In this document: in pieces, positions 47,713 to 57,073 of the stretch
Position numbering within the stretch: position 1 is the first letter of the stretch
Layout of the letters: the number at the start of each line of letters is the position of its first letter
Assembly (NCBI RefSeq): GCF_900129635.1
Contig: NZ_FSRB01000001.1
Coordinates: 3,077,501 to 3,141,500 of the forward strand
Reading direction: 5' to 3'
DNA: 64,000 bases
From: Singulisphaera sp. GP187
GTDB lineage: Bacteria > Planctomycetota > Planctomycetia > Isosphaerales > Isosphaeraceae
The notes under the pieces: model-generated
The model's database searches: none
What the model saw: the letters and a program-made list of their open reading frames with translations, nothing else
What the model was told of the DNA's origin: nothing
Position numbers and translations under genes: made by a program

Positions 47713-47797
47713 TACCGGCGGCCGGACTTGAACCGGCACGGGGGTTACCCCCCTGAGGATTTTAAGTCCTCTGCGTCTGCCATTCCGCCACGCCGGC
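47713..47797 (-). tRNA. tRNA-Leu (anticodon UAA)
   Basis: The acceptor GCCGGCG pairs with CGCCGGT; the D-arm contains GGCGGAATGGCAGACGC; the anticodon stem-loop GAGGACTTAAAATCCTC carries TAA; a long variable arm AGGGGGGTAACCCCC marks a class II tRNA; the T-arm reads GCCGGTTCAAGTCCGGC. CCA is not encoded. It is 85 nt long. The integrase lies on its 3' side, so the 3' part is the likely attachment site. Confidence 0.95.
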
Positions 47798-47970
47798 TCG
47801 TTGGTGGTGGATCGAGCGATCGTCTTGACGACGAATCTCTCCCCTTCCACGCGTTCCTTGTCAACTTACCACAACGAAGGAGTCCCGTCTCTCAGGAATT
47901 GTGCCGTTGTGCCAGGGAACTCGGCGAGCAAGCGCCATCCCTCGAATCAATGAATTTAGCGGGTCGCCGC

Positions 47971-48003
47971 GAAAAAGCAAAGAGCCTACCAAACGGTAGG
48001 CTC
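47971..48003 (-). terminator. Rho-independent terminator
   Basis: On the minus strand GAGCCTACC-GTTT-GGTAGGCTC (48003-47982) forms a 9 bp perfect stem and is followed by TTTGCTTTTTC. It fits the end of the small gene at 48056-48265. Confidence 0.85.
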
Positions 48004-48055
48004 GATGCGCCCGCCCTCGGCGGGGCGGACTCTTGGGAAGGGACCGGCGCTGGCT

Positions 48056-48265
48056 TTACACCGCGACTCGCTCGCCACGCGAGTCGAATCCCATCAGGAA
48101 TCGACCGGTCGCCGAGATCATCGAGACCGAGAATCCAGCCCCCGCGTACGCCTCGGCGCTGAAGACGGCCTGATTGAAATCGTTGAAGGAACGATGCATG
48201 TGAAACGTTCCGTCGCTGATGCGAAGCAAGATTGTCGGACTCACTGACCTCAACCCCTGGGACAT
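48056..48265 (-). CDS. Hypothetical small protein (69 aa)
   Basis: From the ATG at 48265 the product reads MSQGLRSVSPTILLRISDGT, FHMHRSFNDFNQAVFSAEAY and AGAGFSVSMISATGRFLMGF, beta-rich and of ordinary composition. A good terminator follows 53 bases downstream on the same strand, which supports expression. The frame is open further up to a GTG at 48409, but that part lacks a start signal. No family recognised. Confidence 0.5.
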   Translation of the reverse strand: MSQGLRSVSPTILLRISDGTFHMHRSFNDFNQAVFSAEAYAGAGFSVSMISATGRFLMGFDSRGERVAV

Positions 48266-48615
48266 TGGAGTCGACTCCCCATGATGCAGCGCTCGCCGCA
48301 CCGAGACACCTTCATGCGAACTCAAGGCTCGATTCGTGATCTCGCACCATCGTGAGCCGTCAATGACCGAAGTCACTCCGGCCCATCGCAACCCACACTC
48401 CTCATTCACTACGTATTCATCGAGTTTTTAGGCCAACCTCACCGCGATTTTTCTCCAACTCGGAAAAACTGAGCCAGTTCTTCGAGGGTTTCGGAACATT
48501 GACCATCAACACCGAACGCAAGTGCGCACGGCCGCCGCCCTGAGTCCAATCGCTCGGCTCAGGCGGCCGTTCTCCGACGCACCTGTCAGGCTCAACCCGC
48601 CTGGCTCGGCTAGGG
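48266..48615. other. Intergenic, no gene seen
   Basis: It lies between the 69-residue gene and the end of the gamma-glutamyltranspeptidase gene. No motif or repeat is evident. Confidence 0.35.
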
Positions 48616-50391
48616 CTAGTCCCCCGAGGCGCGTGAGGTCTCTCGACGGCGGTCGGCAACACCGTGGCGGCGGCCCGTCGTGGGGTCGACGGCGATCGTG
48701 TGCGCATCGCCTTGGATTCCTCCAAGGCGCAAACGATAGCCCAACTTCTCCAAGGCCGCGCGCGTCGCCACCGGCCAGGTGTTCCCTTCCAGGGCCACCA
48801 GATCGGGGAACCAGGCGTGATGAGTTCGGACCGCATCGACCGACTCTCTCGGCTCGAGTTGAAACTCGAGGTTGTTGAGCACGACCCACAACACGGTGTT
48901 GGGAATGGTACGGCCGCCAGGCGAACCCGTGACGAGCCGAACTTGACCCTCTTTCAAGATGATCGTCGGCGTCTGCGAGCTCAGCATGCGCTTTCGGGGT
49001 TCGATCAGATTCGCCGGCGTGCCGATCCGGCCCCGGGAGTCGGTCCGGCCGGGCACGAGGTTGAAATCCCCCATCTCGTTGTTGAGCAGGAAGCCGGCCC
49101 CCGCGACCACCGCCTTCGAGCCGTACCCTTCTTCCAAGGTATAAGTCAGTGAGGCGGCGTTGCCGTCGCCGTCGATCGTCGAGAGGTGGGTGGTGTCACT
49201 CCCCTCCGCCGAGAGCACCGGGAACGGGGCGAGCTCGGCGCTCGGCGTGGCGCGGTCGGTGATCGAGCGGGCGAGCTCGTCGGCGTAGGCCTTCGAGATC
49301 AGCTTGGCGACTGGCACGTTCACGAAGTCGGGGTCGGCGATCTCGGTCGCCCGGGTGAAGAAGCCGCGGCGCATCGCCTCGGTCACGCGTTGCAAGGTCT
49401 GAGGCGCTTGCGGGCCGTCGGCCTTGAGGTCAAAGCGCTCGAGGATGTTGAGCATCTCGGCCAGGAGAATTCCACCGGAGGCGGGGGGGCCCATGCCGTA
49501 GACGTCGAAGCCGCGGAACGTCGAGTGGATCGGCGCACGTTCCCGGGCCCGATACGCCTTCAAGTCGTCGAGCGTCACCAGGCCGCCATGCTCGGTCATG
49601 TAGCTCGCCAGGATTTGCGCGGTGCGGCCCTTGTAGAACTCGTCCGGGCCCTCGTTGGCGATCCGGTCGAGCGTGTCGGCCAGGTCGCGCTGAGTGAGCC
49701 GCTCGCCGGCCTGCCAGGGGGTGCGGTCCGGCTTGGCGAACGCTTCGATCGACTCCGGGAAACCGGCGAGCCGGTCCGAGCCCGGCCCCAGGTCGTCCTT
49801 GCCGCCGGGCTCAAGGCGGCCTTTCGAGAAGAGTTGCTGGTTGAGCGACTTGGCGAGGGTTTCGGAGACGGGGAACCCCTCGCGAGCGAGCCGGGCGGCG
49901 GGACGGACCAGGTCGGGCCAGGGCAACTTGCCGATCCGGGCATGGATCAGGCCGAGCCCACGCACCGTCCCCGGGACGCCGGCCGCTTTCGCCCCGGCGC
50001 GATGGTGGGGGACCGGGAGGCCGTTGGGGCCGAGGTACATTTTTGAGTCCGCGGCTTGCGGCGCCATCTCGCGGAAGTCGAACGTGAGCACTTCGCGACT
50101 CTCGGCGCGATAGGCGACCAGGAAGCCACCGCCCCCGAGGTTGCCCGCCGACGGATGCGTCACCGCCAGCGCGAACGCGGTCGCCACGGCCGCGTCGAAC
50201 GCGTTGCCGCCGTTTCGCATCACGTCGCGGCCGACGTCCGACGCATGTCCCTCCTGAGAGACGACGACGTGTTTGGAGAAGATCTGACCGCGCGCATCGC
50301 TAATCAACGCAAGTAGCGCAATCAAGGCCAACACCAGCCCGCCACTCACCCGGCCCATCCCTCGCATCACGCCCCTCCACCCGGTGTCCAT
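48616..50391 (-). CDS. ggt: Gamma-glutamyltranspeptidase
   Basis: The product has 591 residues. A signal peptide (VSGGLVLALIALLALISDAR then GQ) directs it out of the cytoplasm. The large subunit has NGGNAFDAAVATAFALAVTH and NLGGGGFLVAYR, which match the family. The autocleavage site and nucleophile are in GSDTTHLSTIDGDGNAASLT, where the first Thr of TTHLS becomes the N-terminus of the small subunit. SPGGRTIPNTVLWVV gives the conserved glycine-rich loop. It hydrolyses or transfers the gamma-glutamyl group of glutathione in the periplasm. The ATG at 50391 is preferred because AGGAG lies 8 bases upstream; ATGs at 50397 and 50415 are also in frame. Confidence 0.93.
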   Translation of the reverse strand: MDTGWRGVMRGMGRVSGGLVLALIALLALISDARGQIFSKHVVVSQEGHASDVGRDVMRNGGNAFDAAVATAFALAVTHPSAGNLGGGGFLVAYRAESREVLTFDFREMAPQAADSKMYLGPNGLPVPHHRAGAKAAGVPGTVRGLGLIHARIGKLPWPDLVRPAARLAREGFPVSETLAKSLNQQLFSKGRLEPGGKDDLGPGSDRLAGFPESIEAFAKPDRTPWQAGERLTQRDLADTLDRIANEGPDEFYKGRTAQILASYMTEHGGLVTLDDLKAYRARERAPIHSTFRGFDVYGMGPPASGGILLAEMLNILERFDLKADGPQAPQTLQRVTEAMRRGFFTRATEIADPDFVNVPVAKLISKAYADELARSITDRATPSAELAPFPVLSAEGSDTTHLSTIDGDGNAASLTYTLEEGYGSKAVVAGAGFLLNNEMGDFNLVPGRTDSRGRIGTPANLIEPRKRMLSSQTPTIILKEGQVRLVTGSPGGRTIPNTVLWVVLNNLEFQLEPRESVDAVRTHHAWFPDLVALEGNTWPVATRAALEKLGYRLRLGGIQGDAHTIAVDPTTGRRHGVADRRRETSRASGD

Positions 50392-50633
50392 GTCCATCGC
50401 TCCTATCAACGTCATCCTCTGGCGGGAACCATCTTAGCACGACGCGCTGAGCCGCGTCTCGAAGGCGGACGGGCTCCCCAGGCGCGAGCGTGGCGGCCGT
50501 CGATCGATCGACCGCGTGGAAAAAGCGAGGTTGACCGAATCGGCACGACCGTCTAGAGTCCCGGCCGATATGTTCCGGAACTTGAATGAATCTTTTCCGG
50601 CACGGCCCCAACGGCTGAAGGAGATGCTTCGCA
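50392..50633. promoter_or_regulatory. Divergent promoter region, ggt and the parvulin-type gene
   Basis: 242 bases separate the two divergently read genes, so both promoters must lie here. I cannot name definite -35/-10 boxes. GAAGGAG just before 50634 is the ribosome binding site of the rightward gene. Confidence 0.4.
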
Positions 50634-51914
50634 ATGGTCGCATGGACGCGCGGTCGAGTGAGCCAAGCGATGTTGTTCACCCTGGCCTCTGTCGGGGCCT
50701 TTGATCATTCCGAGGCAATAGCCGATGGTTTCCTCGGTCGAGGGAAACCGGCGAAAAAAGCCGAGGCGGCTCCGAGCAAGGACCAGGCCCCGCCCGCCGC
50801 CTACAAGCAAGACGACGTCCCTAAGCTCGAGATGACGCGGATCCCGGTCAACCCGGAAGATGCGATCGCCACGGTCAACGGCCAGAAGATCAGCCGGCAG
50901 CAACTGGCCGACGAATGCGTTGCGCGACAAGGGGAGGAGATCCTCGACACCCTGATCGCCCGCAGCCTGATCGACCAGGCGCTCCGAGCCAAGAAGCTGG
51001 AAGTGACGGCCGTCGAGATCGACAACGAAATCGAGAACGTCGCCCAGAACGTCGCCCACGTCGGCCGCGAAGCCTGGCTGAGGACGCTCGCCAAGGAGCG
51101 GAACATCAGCCCGACCCAGTACGCCCGCGATATCATTTATCCGGCCCTGGCGCTCCGTAAGCTGGCCAACAACCGGGTGCAGATTACCGCCGAAGACATG
51201 CGTGATTCGTTCGAGGCCCAGTACGGCGAGAAGATTCGCTGCCGCCTGATCATGGTCGACAAGCTCCCCGCGGCCCAGGGAATCTGGGAAGAGCTCCGCA
51301 AGAACCCGGGCGGGTTCGAGAAGCTCGCCCAGGAGCGTTCGATGGACGCAGGCAGTCGGTCGCTCGGTGGCCTGCTCGCCGAGCCGATCTCCCGGCACGC
51401 CCATCCCCGAAACGTCTCCGACGCGGCGTTCCGCCAACTGGTCGACGGCGATACCCTGGACAAGGACCCCTCGCACAAGCCCAAGGACGGTGATTTCACC
51501 GGGCCGATTCAGGTGGCCGAATCGACCTGGATCATCCTCAAGCGCGAGGGGATCATCGAAGGCAACAAGAACGCCAACCCCAAGGATGAACGGATCCGCA
51601 AGAACGTTTATGACATGATCTACGAGGTCAAGCTCAAGGAGGCGATGACCACGACCTTCGGCGACCTGATGGATTCCGCCTCGATCGACAACAAGCTGAC
51701 CGGACACGTCAAGCTCGCCAACGAGAAGCTGCCCGACAATCAGCTCGACGCCAACGTCCAATTGATGAGCGACCCGAGCGGCGCCCAGGATCAGGCGGGG
51801 GCCCAGCCGAAGGCCGCTCAGGCCAACGCGCCCAAGCTGCCGACTCCCGCCGCCGCCTCGGCCGACGTCGTCAATCAGGTGGAATCGCTCAAGCGAGCTC
51901 CCGTCAAGCGTTGA
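50634..51914 (+). CDS. SurA/PrsA-like peptidylprolyl isomerase
   Basis: The product has 426 residues. A weak N-terminal export signal (VSQAMLFTLASVGAFDHSEA) is followed by a Lys/Ala/Pro linker. A SurA-type N-terminal chaperone domain (AIATVNGQKISRQQLADECV; RSLIDQALRAKKLEVTAVEI; RDIIYPALALRKLANNRVQI) precedes one parvulin (PpiC) domain at about 195-310 (CRLIMVDKLPAAQGIWEELR; FEKLAQERSMDAGSRSLGGL; ESTWIILKREGI). A low-complexity Ala/Pro/Gln tail ends the protein. It would help fold outer-membrane or periplasmic proteins, which fits the bamA gene nearby. The ATG has GGAG upstream. Confidence 0.85.
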   Translation: MVAWTRGRVSQAMLFTLASVGAFDHSEAIADGFLGRGKPAKKAEAAPSKDQAPPAAYKQDDVPKLEMTRIPVNPEDAIATVNGQKISRQQLADECVARQGEEILDTLIARSLIDQALRAKKLEVTAVEIDNEIENVAQNVAHVGREAWLRTLAKERNISPTQYARDIIYPALALRKLANNRVQITAEDMRDSFEAQYGEKIRCRLIMVDKLPAAQGIWEELRKNPGGFEKLAQERSMDAGSRSLGGLLAEPISRHAHPRNVSDAAFRQLVDGDTLDKDPSHKPKDGDFTGPIQVAESTWIILKREGIIEGNKNANPKDERIRKNVYDMIYEVKLKEAMTTTFGDLMDSASIDNKLTGHVKLANEKLPDNQLDANVQLMSDPSGAQDQAGAQPKAAQANAPKLPTPAAASADVVNQVESLKRAPVKR

Positions 51915-52538
51915 TTGGATCGCTCCCTCAATCCAACGCGCCCTTGCCCGACTCCTTCATCGCGAGGGAAAAGAAACGGACAGGGGCGCGGCTTTTTGTT
52001 CTACGACCCGATCCAGGGCTAGGAAGCCTCTCGCGACTCGTTCCCACGGTCCCCCGTGGGAATGAAGTCTTGGACGCTCTGCGTCCTCGGCTTTGCCGTT
52101 CTGGCCGCTCTGCGGCGCCACCCGCCGGGGAAGACGACGCGGAGCGTCGAAGACGGCATTCCCACGCAGAGCGCTATACCTTACCCACAAGTTGAATCCG
52201 TCTAAAGGCTTAGCCAGAAGTTACATCGGGCAGAATTCGCTGATTTTTCCGAATTAAACGATTAACGATTTGACCGATCTACAGCTGAATTCCTCGGCGT
52301 TTTTTGCCGTTCGCTACTGGCGACTCCTCCCGGGCGACTCCGAAAGTCTTCGGTTTTAGAGACGCAATGCCTTGTCGGTTAGAAGATTGCGACTTGTGGG
52401 TAAGGCATAGCGCAGAGCGTGGGAACGAGATCCCGGTATCCTTGCTACGGTCTCATCAAGATACGTCACTTCCTTCCGGCCCTGATCGTCGACAGCGGGC
52501 TCATCCGTTGAAGGTTCCGAAGTGCGAGGCATGAGACC
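51915..52538. repeat. Intergenic region with palindromic repeats
   Basis: This 624-base gap carries copies of a planctomycete-type intergenic palindrome: CGTTCCCACGG...CCGTGGGAATG at 52039-52064, a half copy GGCATTCCCACGCAGAGCGC at about 52155-52174 and CGCAGAGCGTGGGAACGAG at 52411-52429. An inverted pair, GCGCTATACCTTACCCACAA (52171-52190) against its near reverse complement at 52394-52413, bounds a 200-base AT-richer segment, like a small non-coding mobile unit. Confidence 0.6.
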
Positions 52539-53285
52539 ATGTCGAAGAATGCGAAGGGAGCGGGACGCCTGGTCCGCTCGCTCATGGCTCTCGGACTCGC
52601 CGCGGTCCACGGTTGCGGGACCGTCAAAACGACCAACACGCCCCGAACCGGCACCGAGCAGCTTCTGCTCACCAATGCCTGGGACTCCGCGCTTCAGAAA
52701 ATCGACTTCCGGCCGCTGACCGGTGTCCCTGTCTTCCTCGACACCACCAATATCACGGCCGTCGACCAAGGCTGGGTCGTCTCCAGCCTCCGCCAGTCGA
52801 TGCTCACCCAGGGCGTCCTGTTGCGAACCAAGGCCGAACAGGCGCAATGGATCGTCGAGGCGCGGGTCGGTGTGTACGGCACCGACGAGCATAACCTCTT
52901 AATTGGCATCCCTCAGACCGCCGTCCCCCCCACCCTCCCCGGGATCCCGGCGGGGACGATCCCCGAGATGCCGTTCATCAAGAAGAGCAACCAGCAAGGG
53001 ATGGCCAAGCTCGCCCTGTTCGCTTATGACCGCGCCAGCGGCCAGTTCGTCTGGAGCTCGGGAACGATCCTGGCCACCTCAAGCGCCAAGGACACGTACG
53101 TCGGCGGAGTCGGCCCGATTCAAGGGGGGACGATCCGCGGCGGGACCGAGTTCATCGGGATCAAGCTCCCGCTCACTTCTGAAGCCGGCGGGGACGAAGC
53201 AGGCCGAGCCGGTCGGCAAAACAGTCCGTCCGATCCCGCCGCCCTCAGGCAGTCCGCCTCCGACCTCGACTCGTTCATGCCTTGA
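52539..53285 (+). CDS. DUF6655-like lipoprotein
   Basis: The product has 248 residues. A lipoprotein signal reads LVRSLMALGLAAVHGCG, with Cys at 26 in a loose lipobox. The following TVKTTNTPRTGTEQLLLTNA and DFRPLTGVPVFLDTTNI match the DUF6655 type, a planctomycete family of unknown role. The C-terminal part has GMAKLALFAYDRASGQFVWS and a disordered end. It would be anchored to a membrane facing the periplasm. The ATG at 52539 is 3 bases past an in-frame upstream stop region and has no strong ribosome binding site. Confidence 0.75.
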   Translation: MSKNAKGAGRLVRSLMALGLAAVHGCGTVKTTNTPRTGTEQLLLTNAWDSALQKIDFRPLTGVPVFLDTTNITAVDQGWVVSSLRQSMLTQGVLLRTKAEQAQWIVEARVGVYGTDEHNLLIGIPQTAVPPTLPGIPAGTIPEMPFIKKSNQQGMAKLALFAYDRASGQFVWSSGTILATSSAKDTYVGGVGPIQGGTIRGGTEFIGIKLPLTSEAGGDEAGRAGRQNSPSDPAALRQSASDLDSFMP

Positions 53286-53460
53286 TCGTCCCGCCCTCAT
53301 AACTTCACGCCCGAGGATCCCAGATTCTCGCGGAGAGCCACCGCTTACGCGTGCCGTGGAAGCGGTTTCGAGGTAGGATTGAGGGTAATGGACCTGGGGA
53401 AAGGGGGCTCTCCTCTCCCCTTGCCCGCCTTCTTTCGCTGCCTCCGGAGCTTGACTCGCA

Positions 53461-53991
53461 ATGTCCGCACTGGCCTCCATCGACCCGCGCGACTGGATCC
53501 GCGACGTCCCTGACTTCCCCAAGCCCGGCATCCTGTTCAAGGACATCACCCCGTTACTGAGCGCGCCCAAGGTCTTCCGCGCGGTCATCGACCAGCTCGC
53601 GGAGCAGTTCGCGGGACGCAAGATCGACGCCGTGGCCGCGGCCGAAGCGCGTGGCTTCATCTTCGGAGCGCCGCTGGCGCTCGCGTTGGGCGTCGCGTTC
53701 GTGCCGATCCGCAAGCCGGGCAAGCTCCCGTATCAGACCGTCTCCCTCGAGTACGCCCTCGAGTACGGCACCGATCGGCTCGAGATGCACGACGACGCCG
53801 TCGGCCCGGGCCAGCGAGTCCTGCTGCTGGACGACGTCCTCGCCACCGGCGGCACCATGCGGGCCTGCCACGACCTGGTCCAGCAAACCGGCGCAGAGGT
53901 GGTCGCTTGCGCCTTCGTCGTCGAGCTCAGCTTCCTGAAGGGCCGGGAAATGCTCGAGCCGTGCGAAGTCTCCAGCTTGATCATCTATTGA
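53461..53991 (+). CDS. apt: Adenine phosphoribosyltransferase
   Basis: The product has 176 residues, the normal Apt length. The N-terminus WIRDVPDFPKPGILFKDITP is the Apt signature, AAAEARGFIFGAPLAL is the flexible-loop region and RVLLLDDVLATGGTMRACHD is the PRPP-binding loop. It salvages adenine to AMP using PRPP in the cytoplasm. GFLKGRE-type motif FLKGREMLEPC near the end is also family-typical. The ATG at 53461 is the expected start. Confidence 0.95.
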   Translation: MSALASIDPRDWIRDVPDFPKPGILFKDITPLLSAPKVFRAVIDQLAEQFAGRKIDAVAAAEARGFIFGAPLALALGVAFVPIRKPGKLPYQTVSLEYALEYGTDRLEMHDDAVGPGQRVLLLDDVLATGGTMRACHDLVQQTGAEVVACAFVVELSFLKGREMLEPCEVSSLIIY

Positions 53992-53994
53992 TTT

Positions 53995-54017
53995 CGCTCG
54001 CCCTTGTAAGGCGAGCG
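53995..54017. repeat. CGCTCGCC hairpin after apt
   Basis: CGCTCGCC (53995-54002) and GGCGAGCG (54010-54017) form an 8 bp stem with a 7-base loop CTTGTAA. The same stem with another loop occurs at 57480-57502. It starts 3 bases after the apt stop and may act as a terminator or mRNA end. Confidence 0.65.
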
Positions 54018-54056
54018 AATACCGAATCGATTTATACCCTCGTTCCCGCATTCCCT

Positions 54057-54082
54057 CGTTCCCACGCTCCGCGTGGGAATGC
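54057..54082. repeat. CGTTCCCACGCTCCGCGTGGGAATG-type palindrome
   Basis: A perfect palindromic core CCCACGC-TCC-GCGTGGG, the same family as the copies at 52039-52064 and 52411-52429. It lies in the convergent gap between apt and bamA. Confidence 0.65.
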
Positions 54083-54266
54083 CGTCTTCGACGCTCCGCG
54101 TCGTCGGCTCATTCCGAGGCACACGTGATAGGTCGAAGTCGCTACAAGTTCGGTGAACCGTCCTCCCCGCACTTCCTGACCTGTACGGTGGCAGGCCGGT
54201 TGCACCGATGAGAGCGTGCGCATCGCGTCGGGAATCCGCTGTACGGCGAGCGAATCCCAACGATCA

Positions 54267-57073
54267 TCAATAGACGGCACCGATCGAGAAGTTGAAGTAG
54301 TTGACCTTATCGCCGGGGGCCTTGGCGACGGGGAAGGCGAGGTCGATCGAGATCGGGAGCGGGCCGAACTGGGGGAGGGTCAGGCGGAGGCCGGTGCCGA
54401 CCGAGGCACGGACGTTGGTGAAGCTGTACCCATTCTCCACGGTACCGAAGTCGGTGAAGACGACCTGGCGAAGCGCATCGCTCGCGATCAGCGGGAACAT
54501 ATACTCAACCGAGCCGATCGCCATCATCGTACCGCCGATGTTCGAGCCGAGGACGTGCGGGCCGACACCGCGGTACTGGAAGCCGCGAAGGCTGCCCAGG
54601 TAACCGGCGAAGAACCGCTCGTAGACCGGCGTGTCTCGGCCGGTGACGCCGAAGTGGCCGCGGAACGAGAGGATCCGCGGGCCGGAACCATCGGGGCGTG
54701 AGCCGGTCGTGAAGTAAGTTCGACCCTCGATCTCGGCTTTCGGATACGTGAACGAACCCCATCCTTGCTCGAACGAGAGTTCGAGGTACTGCCCTTTATT
54801 CGGCAGGAACGGCGAGTTCCGGTTATCGTACCGCAAGGTCGGGCGCAGGGTGGCGAGCGTCGTATGACCGGTCGCCGCCAGGTACTCGGCCGGGGCCGGG
54901 GTCCGATAGCCGTTGAAGTTGACGTCCTCGATCCGGAACGCCACGTCGGCATACGTTGAGGTGCCGAACTGCCGGCCGAGCGAGAACCGGCCGCCACCGC
55001 GGCTCTCCGTCCAGTCGGGATAAACGCGCTGGAACAGGTAGCCCGAGGCACCGCCGCCGATCGGCAGGTCGAAGAGGTACGGGTCACGCAAGCTGACCGT
55101 GAACCGGTTGATCAGGGTGCCCGCCATCAGCGAGACCTGAAAATCCTGCCCAGCGCCCCGAAACGCCTTGCCGCTGGTGATGTCATCCAGGTTGCGCGGG
55201 ACGTTAAAAATGTCGAAGTTCTTCTCGGTGATCGTCAGGCTACCGTTGAGCCCCTGGAATCCGCTGGCCCCGATGCCGGCCATGAACCGGCCGGTAGGGG
55301 CTTCGCTGACCGAGGTCACGACGTCGGCAAACGATCGGTTTGGGAACGGGTCCTGACGGTCGGGCCCGACGTCGGTCATGTTCATGCCGGGAATGCTCGG
55401 CTCCATCCCGGGCGGCTCACCCGCTCCGATCGGAGGAGTCGGGGACACCGTGCTCGGCACACCGCTCGCAGGGCCCGCGCCGGGCGGCACGATTATGGGG
55501 GCCGGCGCAAGCGGGTTCGACGGAACGTCGATCGGCGGGACGTCGGGCGGCGGAGCGAACGTCCCCCCGCTCCGAACGGCTCGAGACCACCCGGGCCGGT
55601 GTCGGCCGGCGGGTCCGCCAGCACCGGCGGAGGAAGCGCAGGGGGCTCGGGACCGGGGTCCTGCATCCGGGTCGTCGCGCCGTCGGTCAGGTCGGGGATC
55701 ATTCCATCCCCGTACGGCCGCTCGGCGGGCCGGTGATTGATGATCTTCATGTCGATCGGCTTGCCGCCCATCTCGGGCGACATGACGAAGTATCCCGTGT
55801 TCCCCAACCGCTGCTTGAACGTGTCCATCCGGTTGAGGTTGAGCACTTCGCCGGGCAGGAACCCGGCCATCAGTGCCTCGCGGCGGATGACCTTGTCCTT
55901 GGTCCGATCATTGCCTCGGATGATCAGGTCACCCAGGAGATAGGGTTCCCCTTCCTCGATCTCGTAGACGAGGTCGACGACGCCCGGCACCTCGGTGTAC
56001 TTGGGCTCGGGCCGGATCATCGTCTGGATGCAGCCAATCTCATAGTATTTCGTCATCAAGTTCTTGCGGTCAGTCTCTTTGAGCGTGTCGAGGATGGGCT
56101 GGCCCGAGTGGAGCAGCAACCCTTCCTTGAGCTTGGCCGTCGAGAGCTTCTTGTTCCCCTTGAACTCGACGTTGCGGACCTTGTACCGGGTCCCTTCCGA
56201 GATGACGTAGGTGATCCGCAAGTCACCGAGGCTGGAGCCAGGCCGGGTCACGGGTGTGACCTTCACCTCCACAAACCCCTGCCCTTGATAGTATTCCGTG
56301 AGCTTGCGGACGTCCTCCTCGAGGTTATCGCGGTGGTACTTGCCACCGATCAGGCCGAGGATCGCGACCTTGCTGGTGATCTTGGTCCGTAGCGTCGCGT
56401 CGGTGGAGAAGACGTTGCCGACGAAGTCGATCCCGCCGACCGTGTGCTTCTCGCCCTCGAAGATCTGCATCACGACCCGAGTCTGGCCGCGTTCTCCCCC
56501 TTCGAGCAGCGTGACCTCGGCCGAGTCGTACCCCTTTTCGGCATAGAGCCGGCGGATCTGGTCGACCGCGAGCTGGGTGCGGGCCGCGTCGGCTCGGTTC
56601 CCCTTCTTGAGCCCCGTGTTCTCCTCAACGTCTTTGAGCTTGAGGTGCTTGAGCCCTCGGAACTCGACGTGGGAGAGGACGGGGAGCTCCCTGACGACGA
56701 AGGTGAGGATGAATCCCTTGCCGTCGGTGGACTTGTCGAAGTAGGGGGAGACGTCGGAGAACCACTTGGTCCCGAGCAACGTCTGGATGTCGGCGTCGAT
56801 CCGATCCTGATCGAGCTGACTCCCTTCCCGACTGAGGATTTTGGCGCGGACCTGGTCGGAGGTGATCGAGACGTTCCCCTCGACACGGACCTCGACAATG
56901 GGCCCTTCGGGGAGCGCGTTTTCCTTGGCGGCCCAAGCGAGTTGGGCCGGAGCAAAGGCTTGCGCAACGAAGGCCAGTGCGAGGACAATCCGAAGGAACG
57001 CCCCGAGTCTGGCTGCTCGAGCCGCCGGGGCCTTCCTTGGCACCGGCGGAACCATCATGACGCCGCGTGTCAT
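54267..57073 (-). pseudogene. bamA: BamA/Omp85 outer-membrane assembly factor, 1-nt frameshift in the linker
   Basis: The N-terminal part (57073-55493) has a signal peptide (RIVLALAFVAQAFAPAQLAW) and at least four POTRA domains (VEVRVEGNVSITSDQVRAKI; LSHVEFRGLKHLKLKDVEEN; GGIDFVGNVFSTDATLRTKI; KVRNVEFKGNKKLSTAKLKE; GDLIIRGNDRTKDKVIRREA). The C-terminal part (to 54267) has the beta barrel with GYLGSLRGFQYRGVGPHVLG, the Omp85 (V/I)RG-like element, and the closing FNFSIGAVY. The parts are in different frames; a run of six G (rev-comp of 55563-55568) in a Pro-rich linker needs one more G to restore the frame. BamA inserts outer-membrane proteins and is normally essential, so sequencing error or slippage is likely. 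The ATG at 57073 has no strong ribosome binding site; the ATG at 57058 is an alternative. Confidence 0.88.

Noticed and set aside
31124..47797. Exact left attachment site identical to the tRNA-Leu 3' end
   Set aside because: The left fragment shares only general T-arm similarity with tRNA-Leu; I found no exact direct repeat in the window.
55340..56392. 350-codon plus-strand frame
   Set aside because: Antisense to bamA.
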